A stretch of 64,000 bases of DNA from JAWRCU01 sp033542235 (GTDB lineage: Bacteria; Pseudomonadota; Alphaproteobacteria; Rhizobiales; Rhizobiaceae): assembly GCF_033542235.1 (NCBI RefSeq), contig NZ_JAWRCU010000010.1:124001-188000 (forward strand). Reading direction: 5' to 3'. The position numbers and the translations under genes are program-made. The notes below the pieces were generated by a model. It was not told where the DNA came from, ran no database searches, and saw only the letters and a list, made by a program, of their open reading frames with translations. This document shows, in pieces, positions 1 through 8,784 of this stretch (position 1 is its first letter; each line of letters opens with the position of its first letter).

Positions 1-1
1 T

Positions 2-511
2 GTCATGTTCACGATCGGCACCGGCATCGGCGGTGCAGTCATTGCTGATGGGAAGCTGCTGCGCGGACGCGCTGCTGCCGGCCAGATGGGACACATCACC
101 GTGGATAGCGGTGGCCGCGCATGCCTTTGCGGACGCCATGGCTGCGTCGAGACGACAAGCTCCGGCACGGCGCTTCGCCGGCACATGGCCGAAGCAGGAT
201 TCGCCGGCTCTTCCGTGGAGACGTTGCTGTCGCGCCTGACGGATGGAGATGCCGCCGCTTGCTCCGTGCTGGCCGCTTGGGCCGCCCCCATGCGTATTGC
301 CATCGACACGGCGGTCGCAATTTTCGATCCCGATCTCGTCGTGCTCGGCGGCGGGCTGGGAGCCGCAATGCACCAGGCGCTGGCAGCATTCCCGGCTGAA
401 ACGCCGTGGTACCGCTGCGAGGTCGTTCCCGCTTCGCTCGGCGACCGCGCCGGCGTGATTGGCGCGGGACTTACCGCCTTGAACGGCGTCGCGGAAGTGA
501 AGCCGACATGA
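2..511 (+). CDS. ROK-family sugar kinase, 3' part (5' end lies outside the window)
   Basis: ROK kinases phosphorylate hexoses or N-acetyl-hexosamines with ATP in the cytoplasm. The visible C-terminal part opens with the phosphate-binding stretch FTIGTGIGGAV, followed by QMGH and the zinc motif CLCGRHGC. Most glucose-type ROK kinases have Glu-x-Gly-His where this one has Gln-x-Gly-His, so glucose may not be the substrate. A second glycine-rich segment (VVLGGGLG) lies near the end. The reading frame is open to the window edge and full ROK proteins are about 300 residues, so roughly the first 130 are missing. Its stop overlaps the start of the next gene (ATGA), so the two are co-translated. The substrate cannot be told from sequence. 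Confidence 0.88.
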   Translation, partial: VMFTIGTGIGGAVIADGKLLRGRAAAGQMGHITVDSGGRACLCGRHGCVETTSSGTALRRHMAEAGFAGSSVETLLSRLTDGDAAACSVLAAWAAPMRIAIDTAVAIFDPDLVVLGGGLGAAMHQALAAFPAETPWYRCEVVPASLGDRAGVIGAGLTALNGVAEVKPT

Positions 512-1041
512 AGCGCGTCGTGCTCGTCAACGGCGTCCCTGCATCGGGCAAGAGCACGGTGGCGCGCGCGCTCTCTGATGCGCAAGGCTGGCCGCTGCTC
601 ACCCTCGACACCATCAAGGAGGCGTTCTTCGAGCACCTCGGCACCGGCGACCGCGATTACAATCGCCTTCTCGGCAAGGCGAGCTATCAGGCGATCTTCG
701 CCCTTGTCGCCGACTTTCCGGACAGCGTCACGGTCGTCGTCGATGCCTGGTTCGGCTTCCAGCCTGCCGAGGTGCTTGAGAAGCATCTTGCACGGGCAGG
801 CATCAGCAGGATTGCGGAAATCTGGTGCCATGCGCCGGCCGAGATCATCGGGGAGCGCTATCGCGCGCGGCTTGCAGAACGCCATTCAGGTCATCTCGGC
901 GCATCGTATATTCCGGAACTGATCGAGCTTGCCGGACGTGCCCGCCCGCTCGGTCACTATCCTCTGTTCGATGTCGATACGACGCGTCGGTTTGACCTCG
1001 CCGCACTGGCCGAGTGGCTGGCCGAAGCCCTCCGGGATTGA
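508..1041 (+). CDS. small P-loop (AAA-type) kinase, 177 aa
   Basis: The protein starts MKRVVLVNGVPASGKST, a Walker A P-loop (GVPASGKST) directly at the N terminus. This layout is typical of small nucleoside, sugar or antibiotic kinases of the zeta-toxin/chloramphenicol-phosphotransferase type. I chose ATG 508 because it overlaps the ROK stop and places the P-loop at residue 9. A longer in-frame extension to 406 is Arg-rich antisense-like sequence. The tight coupling to a ROK kinase suggests a role in the same sugar pathway. The acceptor is unknown. The stop abuts the stop of the convergent GatZ-like gene with no intergenic space. Confidence 0.8.
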   Translation: MKRVVLVNGVPASGKSTVARALSDAQGWPLLTLDTIKEAFFEHLGTGDRDYNRLLGKASYQAIFALVADFPDSVTVVVDAWFGFQPAEVLEKHLARAGISRIAEIWCHAPAEIIGERYRARLAERHSGHLGASYIPELIELAGRARPLGHYPLFDVDTTRRFDLAALAEWLAEALRD

Positions 1042-2292
1042 TCAGCAGGCGCCGACATATTTAGCCACGACCGCCCCGACGCGGGCTTGAATGATCCGCT
1101 GCGAAAGACTGAGCCCCGGATGATGGTCTTCCCACAAGTTGGGGAATTGCCTGATCAGGCCCAGTTCGTCTGAGGCTGCATCGATATTGCGGCGAAGCAC
1201 GCCGAGCGCTTCCTGGATCGCAGCGTTCGGCCAATAATAGCGGATGCGGTCGCTGAGGCCGAAGAGCCGTTCCAGCCGTGCCCGCGGTCTCTCGGCAACG
1301 TAATCACGCCAAAATTTCGGATCGGCGGTCATGACATCGTCGATCACCTGCAGCATGCCCGATTTTCGCGCGGCCGGCAGCCACTCCTCGATTGCCGCCA
1401 TGGCCACCACCGCCTCGCGATACGCGGCTGTAAGCTCCGGCCCGACCTTGAGGATGGCGAAATGCGAGGCAACCAGATCGGTGAGCGCGCGCTGTGTCTG
1501 ATAATCCGTCGAATGCGCCTCGAAAACCGCGCCCGGAACGCCGGCCACTGCGGCGCTGAGCATCGCGGCCTTCGCCTTGTCGAAAGCAAAGACCTGGTTG
1601 TTGCCGAAATCGACGCCGGGCTGGACGACGATGCCGATGACGCGCGACAGCGCATCCCTCAACCCATTCGCTTCGAATGCCGAGCGGTGCAGCTCCCAGG
1701 TCCGCAGCACCGCCTGCGGCTCTGTCACGGCCAATTGGGCAAGTTGCTCCGTCTCGCCGCCCGGCCTGGGCACCTCCGTGCCGATGACATAGACGAGCTC
1801 TCTTCCGGCTGCGTGCTCCTCGGCCACCGTGGCCAAAGCCGCAGCGCGTGCCGCGATTTCCTCTTCGCTGAGTTCGCCGTCGTCGGCGCAAGCCATGCTG
1901 GCGTCGAGATGGATCTTCAGGAATCCGGCCTCGACATAGGCCCGCACCATTTCCTTGGCCTTTGCCATGGCGTCGGAAGCTCTGAGCGTCTTCCACGGAT
2001 TAGGGCCAAGATGGTCGCCGCCGAGCACAAATCGGGTCCTCTCGATGCCGGCTTCGTCGGCGAGTGCATGAACGAAGTCGCGGAATGCCGCCGGGGTCAT
2101 GCCGGTATAGCCGCCGTCCTGGTTGACCTGGTTGCACGTCGCCTCGATCAGGATCGGCTCGTCGTTGCCGCGATAAAAGCGCAGGATCGCCTGCAGGGTC
2201 TCGCGATGCGCCGTGCACCAGGAGGGGATTCCGGCATGGCGGCCGGCCCTGTTCTCGGCAACGATCTGCCTGAGCCGCGCGATGGCCGTCAT
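1042..2292 (-). CDS. GatZ/KbaZ-like protein (PF08013), probable D-tagatose 6-phosphate 4-epimerase
   Basis: A 416-residue TIM-barrel protein of the family long labelled the non-catalytic subunit of class II tagatose-bisphosphate aldolase. Family marks include WCTAHRETLQAILRF, EATCNQVNQDGGYTGMTP and GGDHLGPNPW. In Agrobacterium a PF08013 member working with a PfkB kinase was shown to epimerise D-tagatose 6-phosphate at C4 to fructose 6-phosphate. Here the upstream neighbour is a PfkB kinase overlapping by ATGA, and no catalytic aldolase subunit (GatY/KbaY) is in the window, so the epimerase role fits better. A true aldolase helper role cannot be excluded. The stop codon abuts that of the convergent P-loop kinase. 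Confidence 0.85.
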   Translation of the reverse strand: MTAIARLRQIVAENRAGRHAGIPSWCTAHRETLQAILRFYRGNDEPILIEATCNQVNQDGGYTGMTPAAFRDFVHALADEAGIERTRFVLGGDHLGPNPWKTLRASDAMAKAKEMVRAYVEAGFLKIHLDASMACADDGELSEEEIAARAAALATVAEEHAAGRELVYVIGTEVPRPGGETEQLAQLAVTEPQAVLRTWELHRSAFEANGLRDALSRVIGIVVQPGVDFGNNQVFAFDKAKAAMLSAAVAGVPGAVFEAHSTDYQTQRALTDLVASHFAILKVGPELTAAYREAVVAMAAIEEWLPAARKSGMLQVIDDVMTADPKFWRDYVAERPRARLERLFGLSDRIRYYWPNAAIQEALGVLRRNIDAASDELGLIRQFPNLWEDHHPGLSLSQRIIQARVGAVVAKYVGAC

Positions 2293-3239
2293 GCCCGCCC
2301 CGCCACGAAGGCTTTGAGGGTCGCCAGCGTGCTGTTGCCCTCCATCGGGCCGACCTTCTTGACGGCCAGCGCGCCGGCGGCATTGGCAAGCTCGAGCGCC
2401 TCGCGAAAAGCGAAGCCCGACGAGATCAGCGTCACGAAAGTGCCGCAGAAGCAGTCGCCCGCACCGGTCGGATCGGCAGGTTGCACCTTGTGAGCCGCGA
2501 CCTTGTGGTGTTCGCCGCTGCGGTGGACGGCCGAAGCGCCTCTGTCGCCCTGCTTCAGCACGACATATTCGACGCCCTTTGCGAAGAGGCTTGCGGCATA
2601 GGTCTCCAACTCCTCCCCCGGAAACAGCACTTCTGCATCCGCGTCGCTCGGCAGGAACATGCTGCAGATGTCAATGAGCTGGTTCACGATGCCGAAATAG
2701 CCGGGATCGCCGAGCAGCTCCTTGCGGATGTTGGGATCGAAGGAAACGCGCACACCATTCTCGTGGAGCGCCTTGCAGAGATGCAGGATCTTCCGTGCCA
2801 TCTCCGGACTCGCCAGCGCCGAGCCTGAAACGTGAACGACGTCGAGCCCGAAGCCGAGAAGCCTCTCCACCGTCGCATCGTCCACGAGGAACGACGCCGC
2901 CGCCGAGTGCAGGATGTTGTAGACGAAATCGCGGCTGCCATCGGCATTGTAGCTGACGAAAGCGCTGCCGGTCGGCAGCTCGAGGTCGACGGCAATGAGG
3001 CTGTCATCGACCCCATGCTCCCGCAGCCGCTGCAGGACGACCTCCCCGAAGGCATCTCGCCCGACCGCACCGACAAAAATGGCGCGCGCGCCGCTTTGCG
3101 CCGCCTGGTCGATGAAGATGCCCGGCGCGCCGCTCGGAAACGGCCCCGTATAGGTGCCCACGCGACGATGGCCGCCGCCCGCTTCTGTTGAGACGAACTC
3201 GACCAGAAGCTCGCCGATCGACGCTATTCCGACTGGCAT
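2289..3239 (-). CDS. PfkB-family sugar kinase, probable tagatose/ketohexose kinase
   Basis: A ribokinase-fold kinase of 316 residues, the normal PfkB size. The N-terminal substrate motif is SIGELLVEFV. The C-terminal signature DPTGAGDCFCGTF spans about 266-278, with D272 as the catalytic base. It would transfer phosphate from ATP to a sugar in the cytoplasm. It is the first gene of a two-gene minus-strand operon with the GatZ-like epimerase (4-bp overlap). The same PF00294 plus PF08013 pairing was characterised as D-tagatose kinase and epimerase in Agrobacterium. The substrate is inferred from that pairing, so 2-dehydro-3-deoxygluconate or fructose kinase remain possible. Confidence 0.87.
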   Translation of the reverse strand: MPVGIASIGELLVEFVSTEAGGGHRRVGTYTGPFPSGAPGIFIDQAAQSGARAIFVGAVGRDAFGEVVLQRLREHGVDDSLIAVDLELPTGSAFVSYNADGSRDFVYNILHSAAASFLVDDATVERLLGFGLDVVHVSGSALASPEMARKILHLCKALHENGVRVSFDPNIRKELLGDPGYFGIVNQLIDICSMFLPSDADAEVLFPGEELETYAASLFAKGVEYVVLKQGDRGASAVHRSGEHHKVAAHKVQPADPTGAGDCFCGTFVTLISSGFAFREALELANAAGALAVKKVGPMEGNSTLATLKAFVAGRA

Positions 3240-3291
3240 CGCGCCTGCCTTTCCGATCTTTGCGACCTAGAGCCTTCTGTTTATGGATTGA

Positions 3292-3405
3292 CGCTGCCCC
3301 TCACCCTTACCCTCTCCCCGTGAAAAACGGGGAGAGGGGATTCTGAGACGTTGCCGCCCCCTCTCCCCAGTCCTTACGGGGAGAGGGTAAGGGTGAGGGG
3401 CAGCG
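3292..3405. repeat. palindromic repeat family 1, copy A
   Basis: A long imperfect inverted repeat. The left arm starts CGCTGCCCCTCACCC and the right arm ends GGGTGAGGGGCAGCG, with inner arms of CTCTCCCCGT type. The centre, GATTCTGAGACGTTGCCG, is the same as in the copy at 62627-62737. The flanks (AGCCTTCTGTT on the left, ACGATTT on the right) are also related, so the mobile unit is longer than the palindrome. It lies between the divergent kinase and LacI genes and has no coding capacity. Confidence 0.9.
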
Positions 3406-3461
3406 CCTACGTCAAACGATTTCAGAACGCTCCAGCGTGTCTGACATCATCGCTATTGCGC

Positions 3462-3552
3462 GTCAATTCCATAGTTGACATTCGTCAAGTTCGAAACATC
3501 ACATTGTAAATTTGGCGCCCGCTGTTAGATTTCTTCGGTAGTCAAGTTGAGG
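3462..3552. promoter_or_regulatory. candidate LacI operator/promoter region
   Basis: The stretch before the LacI start is AT-richer than its surroundings. It carries GTCAA-TTCCATA-GTTGAC followed by TTGAC-ATTC-GTCAA, overlapping inverted half-sites that include a TTGACA-like -35 box, and later TCAAGTTGA next to the start. Clustered half-sites beside a LacI gene suggest autoregulation. No matching full operator was proven at the transporter promoter, although GTCAA half-sites also occur at 7544 and 7566. Confidence 0.4.
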
Positions 3553-4586
3553 TGTGTCGATCGGTGGGATCGAAGAAAATTGGAACCATGGAGGAATTCG
3601 CGCGGGCGGTCGGCCTGTCGCGGCCGACCGTGTCGAAGTTCTTCCAGGATCCCGCATCCGTGCGCCCGAAGACTCGCGCGCGGATCGAGACCGTCCTGAA
3701 GCAATCCGGGTTCCGGCCGAATATCTTTGCTGTCAACCTCAATCGGCGGCGAACCAAGATCATCGGGCTGATCGTGCCGGACCCGAGCGACCCGTTCTAT
3801 GCGACGCTGGCGCAGCTCATCGAGACCGAGGCCACGGCAGCGGGATATCTCGCTCTGGTGCTCAGCTCCAACGGCCGGCCCGATTTTGAAGCTCGCGCCA
3901 TCGAGACCATTACCGCGCTCAATGTCGCCGGCGCCATCATCGCGCCGCTGGGAGAGACCTCGCAGCACGCCAGGCTGAAGGCGCTCGCCCGGGACGTCCC
4001 CTTGATCTTCATCGACTCTCCGCTCGACAATGAGGGCCCGTTCGTCGGCACGAACAACCAGCAGAGCATTGCGCTGATCACCGAATATCTCTGCCGTTCC
4101 GGCGAACCGCCGACCTATTTCGATACGCCGAAGACCAACAACAACCAGATCGATCGGCGCAACGCGTATATCGCGGCCATGGAACGGCTCGACCTGGAAC
4201 CTCGCTTCGCCGACCAGGTGCCGTCGAGCGACTGGAATTTCGAGCGGGCTTCCTTCGACGAAGCCGCGCGCATATTGCGCGGCGGGGGCTTCCCCACCCG
4301 CACGCTTTTGTGCGCCAACGATCGCGTTGCCTTCGGCGTCCTGGCGGCCATGTACCAGGCCGGGATGAAGGTCGGCTTCGGCCAGGATTGCGACTTCCGC
4401 GTCGCCGGCCACGACAACCAGCGCCTCAGCGCCTACACCTGCCCGCCACTGACCACCGTCTCGCAGAATTGCGACGAAATGGGCCGGGTCGCGCTGCGCA
4501 TGCTTTTCGACTGCATGGATGACCCGGCGGAGCGCAAGGAGAGAATACTCCTGGACGGGGCACTGGTGCTGCGCAAATCGGCCTGA
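3552..4586 (+). CDS. LacI-family transcriptional regulator
   Basis: A 344-residue repressor. The N-terminal helix-turn-helix reads TMEEFARAVGLSRPTVSKFFQDP, followed by the hinge (ARIETVLKQSGFRPN) and a periplasmic-binding-protein-like effector domain (IIGLIVPDPSDPFYATL). It would bind a sugar or sugar phosphate and control nearby catabolic genes. GTG 3552 is used as start; GTG 3564 or ATG 3588 are possible, but the last would cut close to the HTH. It sits between the kinase/epimerase operon and the frcBCA-like transporter operon, both on the opposite strand, so either or both may be its targets. Confidence 0.9.
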   Translation: MCRSVGSKKIGTMEEFARAVGLSRPTVSKFFQDPASVRPKTRARIETVLKQSGFRPNIFAVNLNRRRTKIIGLIVPDPSDPFYATLAQLIETEATAAGYLALVLSSNGRPDFEARAIETITALNVAGAIIAPLGETSQHARLKALARDVPLIFIDSPLDNEGPFVGTNNQQSIALITEYLCRSGEPPTYFDTPKTNNNQIDRRNAYIAAMERLDLEPRFADQVPSSDWNFERASFDEAARILRGGGFPTRTLLCANDRVAFGVLAAMYQAGMKVGFGQDCDFRVAGHDNQRLSAYTCPPLTTVSQNCDEMGRVALRMLFDCMDDPAERKERILLDGALVLRKSA

Positions 4587-4596
4587 GCGCCCTTCC

Positions 4597-5343
4597 CTAT
4601 TTGCCCACCATCAGTCGCACGATCTCGTCGCCGGTGGTCTCGTTCGGCTTGCGCTCGCCGGCATTCTCGCCGCGGCGGAAGACCACAATGCGGTCGGCGA
4701 CCTCGAATATGTCGCGCAGGTTGTGCGAGATGAAGATGACGCCTTTGCCCTGCGCCTTGAGCGACTGGATGAGCGCGATCACCTTGAGCTGCTCGGGGAC
4801 GCCGAGCGCCGCAGTCGGCTCGTCCATGATGACGAGCCGGGCATTCCAATAGATGGCGCGGCCTATCGCGACCGCCTGTCGCTGCCCGCCCGAGAAGGCT
4901 GCGACCGGGGCCTTGAGCCGGCTCACATGGAAATCCAGCTTCTCCATGGTGGCCTTTGCCGCATCGTCCATTGCCTTGCGGTCAATGACGGGCAAGAAGC
5001 CGAACAGCTTCTTCACCGGCTCGCGGCCGAGAAAGATGTTCGCGCCGATCGACAGATTGTCGGCCAGCGCGAGGTCCTGGTAGATAGTCTCGATGCCGTT
5101 GTCGCGTGCCTCCTGCGGGCTGGCGAAGGCGACACGCTTGCCGTCGAGCAGGACATCCCCGTCTTCATAGCGGAACACGCCGGAAATGGCCTTGATCACC
5201 GTCGACTTGCCGGCCCCGTTATCGCCGGCGAGCGCCACGACCTCGCCAGGGTGAACGTCGAACGAGACCCTATTGAGGGCCTGCACGCCGCCGAAATGCT
5301 TGGAGACGTTGCGGACCGAGAGAATGGCGGGGGCTTCACTCAA
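4597..5343 (-). CDS. sugar ABC transporter ATP-binding protein (FrcA-like, single domain)
   Basis: The ATPase of a CUT2-type sugar importer, acting on the inner face of the membrane. Walker A GDNGAGKST is at 40-48, the signature SGGQR at 151-155, and Walker B LVIMDEP at 170-176. At 248 residues it holds one nucleotide-binding domain. RbsA-type partners have two fused domains, whereas FrcA of rhizobial fructose uptake has one. It is the last gene of the operon binding protein-permease-ATPase and overlaps the permease end by 8 bp. The neighbouring kinases and epimerases point to a ketohexose or related sugar. Confidence 0.92.
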   Translation of the reverse strand: MSEAPAILSVRNVSKHFGGVQALNRVSFDVHPGEVVALAGDNGAGKSTVIKAISGVFRYEDGDVLLDGKRVAFASPQEARDNGIETIYQDLALADNLSIGANIFLGREPVKKLFGFLPVIDRKAMDDAAKATMEKLDFHVSRLKAPVAAFSGGQRQAVAIGRAIYWNARLVIMDEPTAALGVPEQLKVIALIQSLKAQGKGVIFISHNLRDIFEVADRIVVFRRGENAGERKPNETTGDEIVRLMVGK

Positions 5344-6388
5344 CCTGGCGTCCTCCGGTCAGCCTGCGCTGCGTCTGGTCGACCAGCACGGAGATGATGA
5401 TCACGGTGCCGACGGCGATGAACTGCCAGAACGGCTCGACATTGATGAAGACAAGGCCGTACTGGATGACGGCGATGACGAGTGCACCGGCGACCGTGCC
5501 CCAGATGGTGCCCGAACCGCCGAACAGGCTGGCGCCGCCGATGACCACCGCCGCGATGGAATCGAGCAGCAGCGGCTCGCCGGCCTGGGCTGCGCCTGCC
5601 GAGAAGCGGCCGGTATAGAGCACGCCTGCCACGCCCGCCATGACGGCCGACAGCAGATAGATCTTCATCGTCAGCTTCTTGATTCTGATGCCGGCCCGCC
5701 GCGCCGCCATCTGGCTGGCGCCCATGGCATAGGTGTGCTGCCCGAAGCGCGTCTGCGACAGCAGAAAATGCATGATCAGGCACGCGATGATGGTCAGGAT
5801 CACCAGCACCGGGATGCCGAGCACGCGGCTGTTGCCGATCGCGCTATACCACTCGTTGCTTATCGATATGGTCATGCCACCGGCAAACAAATACGCGGAG
5901 CCGCGCGCGACGCCATACATGCCCAGCGTGCCGATAAAGGGCGGCACGCGCAGGTAAGCGATGAGCCAGCCGTTCACGAGTCCCGGGATGATGGTCATCA
6001 CAACGCCGGCCAGCATGCCAACGAGCATGGCCGCGAACGGCGGCAGTCCGAGTTGCACGGCGGCGTAGTTGGCAATGTGGGCACCGATAACGGAGGCCAG
6101 TCCCATCACGAAACCGAGCGAGAGGTCGATGCCTGCCGAGATGATGACAAATGTCTGTCCGAGCGCGAGCAGCAACGGCGCGGTGGCAAAGACGGAGATC
6201 GATTGCAAATTGTAGGTGTTGAAGATGAAGCTCACGCCATAGGCTGAGCGCGACCAGATCTCGAAGAAGATGATCAGGAAGGCCAGGAACAGCCACGCCC
6301 GCAGCTCGGCTATCCGCATGATGATCGCGCGGCCGCCGGATGGCATTGGGGCGGCGCCTGCGGAGGTCAATGTTTCCGGTGCGGCCAT
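5336..6388 (-). CDS. sugar ABC transporter permease (FrcC/RbsC-like)
   Basis: A multi-spanning inner-membrane permease of the ribose/fructose type with about eight to ten hydrophobic segments. Family marks are FVIISAGIDLSLG, the transport-domain stretch GASQMAARRAGI and AVVIGGASLFGGSGTIWGT. I chose ATG 6388 (MAAPETL) because AAGGG lies 6-7 bases upstream. An extension to 6445 would run into the intercistronic hairpin. It works with the binding protein upstream and the single-domain ATPase downstream. Confidence 0.92.
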   Translation of the reverse strand: MAAPETLTSAGAAPMPSGGRAIIMRIAELRAWLFLAFLIIFFEIWSRSAYGVSFIFNTYNLQSISVFATAPLLLALGQTFVIISAGIDLSLGFVMGLASVIGAHIANYAAVQLGLPPFAAMLVGMLAGVVMTIIPGLVNGWLIAYLRVPPFIGTLGMYGVARGSAYLFAGGMTISISNEWYSAIGNSRVLGIPVLVILTIIACLIMHFLLSQTRFGQHTYAMGASQMAARRAGIRIKKLTMKIYLLSAVMAGVAGVLYTGRFSAGAAQAGEPLLLDSIAAVVIGGASLFGGSGTIWGTVAGALVIAVIQYGLVFINVEPFWQFIAVGTVIIISVLVDQTQRRLTGGRQVE

Positions 6389-6418
6389 TACGTTGCCCTT
6401 CAAAGGGTAATCGCGGCG

Positions 6419-6436
6419 GCCGCCCATTCGGGCGGC
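6419..6436 (-). other. intercistronic hairpin after the sugar-binding-protein gene
   Basis: GCCGCCC-ATTC-GGGCGGC is a perfect 7-bp stem with a 4-base loop, lying between the binding-protein stop (6461) and the permease start (6388). There is no T-run, so it is unlikely to be a full terminator. Hairpins here commonly protect the upstream mRNA and raise binding-protein levels over the membrane parts. That role is inferred. Confidence 0.5.
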
Positions 6437-6460
6437 AGCCGGCAAACGATCATTGGAATT

Positions 6461-7453
6461 TTACGAGCTCTTGTAGAGGAATCGGCTGACGTTCGGGTCG
6501 TCGATGTTGGCACCCGTCATCACTGTGAAGCCTGTTCCGATCGCGGTCGGCACCGGATTGTCGGTGACATGCGCATAGGCGGCTATGAAGCCGAAATAGC
6601 CGATCTCCGCGGGATGCTGGGCAATCGTCAGCTCGAATGTGCCGTCCTTCAGCTGGGGCACGATCGATTCCGGCGCGTCGAAACCGGCGAGCTTCACCTT
6701 GCCAGTGACGCCGGCCTGCTTGGCGCCGTTGGCGGTGCCGCCGGCCGAGAACAGGTTGGCGCCGAAGACGCCGGCCAGATCCGGAGCGCGCCCGAGCACA
6801 GCCTGGAACTGGGCGGCCGCCTTGTTGGCGTCGTCGTCGTTGAACTGCGTCTCAAGGACCTCGATGTCCTTGTAGTTCTTCATCTCCTCCTTGAAGCCTT
6901 CCTCGCGCTGGTCAGTCGTCGAGACGCCCGGCTTCACGTTGGACACATAGACCTTGCCCTTCTCGCCGATCGCCTTGGCGAGCGCGCGTGCCGCCATGCG
7001 GCCGCCGAGCAAATTGTCGGAAGCGATGTAGGAGATCGGGAAATCGGCGTCGCCGGAGCCGGTCTGGAAGACACCGTTGCCGATAAATGTGTCGACGCAG
7101 ATCACCGCGATGCCCGCATCATGCGCCTTCTTCAGCGGTGCGATGAGCTGCTGCTTGTCGGTCGGCGCGATCATGATCGCGTTCGGCTTCTTGGCGATGA
7201 CCGCCTCAAGGATAGGCACTTGCAGCGAGACGTTCCACTCGGCTGCCCCCTGGTAGATCAGCTCGGCGCCGACCGCCTTTGCCGCGGCCTCGGCTCCATG
7301 GTGCATGGTGACGTAGAAGCCGTCCGCGGTGAGACCCGGGATCAGCGCGATGGTGGGCTTGTCCTGCGCGGACGCCTTGCGAATGACGGCCGGAGCGGCC
7401 ACGGCGGCGACGCCGGCTGCACCCAGCATTTTGACAAAAGAACGACGCTCCAT
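6461..7453 (-). CDS. periplasmic sugar-binding protein (FrcB/RbsB-like)
   Basis: A 330-residue solute receptor. The signal sequence MERRSFVKMLGAAGVAAVAAPAVIRKASA contains RRSFVK, close to the twin-arginine consensus, and is followed by mature sequence from about residue 30. The body is type I periplasmic-binding-protein fold (PTIALIPGLTADGFYVTMHHGAEAAAKAVG). A good ribosome site (GGGAGGAAATACCGAA-ATG) fixes the start. It is the first gene of the frcBCA-like operon and defines its sugar specificity, which cannot be read from sequence. Nearby kinases and epimerases suggest a ketohexose or related sugar. Confidence 0.92.
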   Translation of the reverse strand: MERRSFVKMLGAAGVAAVAAPAVIRKASAQDKPTIALIPGLTADGFYVTMHHGAEAAAKAVGAELIYQGAAEWNVSLQVPILEAVIAKKPNAIMIAPTDKQQLIAPLKKAHDAGIAVICVDTFIGNGVFQTGSGDADFPISYIASDNLLGGRMAARALAKAIGEKGKVYVSNVKPGVSTTDQREEGFKEEMKNYKDIEVLETQFNDDDANKAAAQFQAVLGRAPDLAGVFGANLFSAGGTANGAKQAGVTGKVKLAGFDAPESIVPQLKDGTFELTIAQHPAEIGYFGFIAAYAHVTDNPVPTAIGTGFTVMTGANIDDPNVSRFLYKSS

Positions 7454-7707
7454 TTCGGTATTTCCTCCCTATTGAACACGCACTGGATCAAGCCCCTTCG
7501 GGGCAGTCCTCCCGGATCGAAGATCGCAGCGTTTTTGTTACTCGTCAACTCGTACTTTTACGCGCGTCAAGAAACAGTATCATGGCTGCGATACCGATGT
7601 TATCTTGGCGATCGATGGCGGACAACGCCGTCGATATCGGCAGGGCGAGCCAGCCTCCTTTTGGCTGCGTTGCCAGCATGCTGCATTGAGATGTGAACGG
7701 AAGGCAG

Positions 7708-8784
7708 ATGGCCCCCAAGGAAGAAAGACGATTGAAGGTCGGCATTTTGGGTTGCGGACAGATTGCCCAGGCTGCGCATTTCGAAAGCGCAGCCAAGGCG
7801 CGCAACACCGACCTCTACGCGATCTGCGACGTGGCCGAGGATCTGCTCCGACGCATGGCGATCGCTCACGGGGCTGAGAAGACCTTCACCGACTATGATG
7901 CGATGCTCGCCGACCCGGAACTGGATGCAGTGGTGATCGCGACGGCGGACGCTTTCCACGTTCCGGCCGCGAAGGCCGCCCTCGAGGCCGGCAAGCATGT
8001 GCTCTGCGAAAAGCCCCTCGGCATGGCGGTGGAAGAGGTCGAGGAGCTGCGCGATGCGGTGAGGACCTCCGGCCGCCTGCTGCAGGTCGGGCATATGAAG
8101 CGCTTCGATGCTGGGCTGCAGAGCGCGAAAAGCTTCATCGAAGCCGAGATGGGCGAGATGCTGGCGCTCAAGGCCTGGTATTGCGATTCCACGCACCGTT
8201 ACGCGATGACCGACGCCGTGCAGCCGCTGATCGTCAAGAGCGCCAACGCCCGTCGGCCCCCCACAAACCCCAAAGCCGATCTCAGGCGCTATTACATGCT
8301 CGCCCATGGCAGCCATCTGGTCGACACGGCGCGCTATCTCGGCGGCGAGATCGTCGAGGTCGAGGCGCGGCTCAGGGAAAGCTTCGGCGCCTATTGCTGG
8401 TTCGTGGACCTCGCTTTCGCCAGCGGCGCCATGGGCCATCTCGATCTGACCGTCGCAGTGCGCATGGACTGGCACGAGGGCTTCCAGATTTACGGCGAGA
8501 AGGGCAGCATCATCGCCAAGACTTATAACCCCTGGTTCTACCGATCGAGCGACGTCGAGATCTTTCGCGAAGAGACCGGCGCTACGACCCGCGTGCTCGG
8601 TGCCGACGGGCACTTCTACCGGCGTCAGCTGGAAGGTTTTGCCGACGCGATCCTAAACGGCACGCCGGTCCCCGGCGCCGACATCGACGACGGCGTGGCG
8701 TCGATCCGGGCAATGGTCGCGATCCGGGATTCGGTGCGCAGCGGCAAGCCGGTGAAGCTCGCCGATGTTGCCGGGAGCGTCTGA
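7708..8784 (+). CDS. Gfo/Idh/MocA-family NAD(P)-dependent oxidoreductase
   Basis: The N-terminal Rossmann fold reads LKVGILGCGQIAQAAHF, and the family motif EKPLGM is near residue 115. The family oxidises or reduces sugars, inositols and their derivatives. ATG 7708 is preferred because GGAAGG lies 3 bases ahead; GTG 7693 is an in-frame alternative. The later VGHMKRFDAG and YYMLAHGSHLVD match the substrate-domain catalytic region, including a Lys and a His. It heads a plus-strand operon of four genes joined by 1-base TGATG overlaps, divergent from the sugar importer, so it probably acts on the imported sugar or its lactone precursor. Confidence 0.88.
   Translation: MAPKEERRLKVGILGCGQIAQAAHFESAAKARNTDLYAICDVAEDLLRRMAIAHGAEKTFTDYDAMLADPELDAVVIATADAFHVPAAKAALEAGKHVLCEKPLGMAVEEVEELRDAVRTSGRLLQVGHMKRFDAGLQSAKSFIEAEMGEMLALKAWYCDSTHRYAMTDAVQPLIVKSANARRPPTNPKADLRRYYMLAHGSHLVDTARYLGGEIVEVEARLRESFGAYCWFVDLAFASGAMGHLDLTVAVRMDWHEGFQIYGEKGSIIAKTYNPWFYRSSDVEIFREETGATTRVLGADGHFYRRQLEGFADAILNGTPVPGADIDDGVASIRAMVAIRDSVRSGKPVKLADVAGSV

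Noticed and set aside
5273..6247. A 324-codon plus-strand frame across the sugar permease
   Set aside because: His/Asp/Arg-rich translation typical of an antisense shadow of a membrane protein; the minus strand has the permease motifs.
7600..8613. A 337-codon minus-strand frame across the Gfo/Idh gene
   Set aside because: No family marks; the plus-strand frame has the Rossmann motif, EKPLGM and a good ribosome site.
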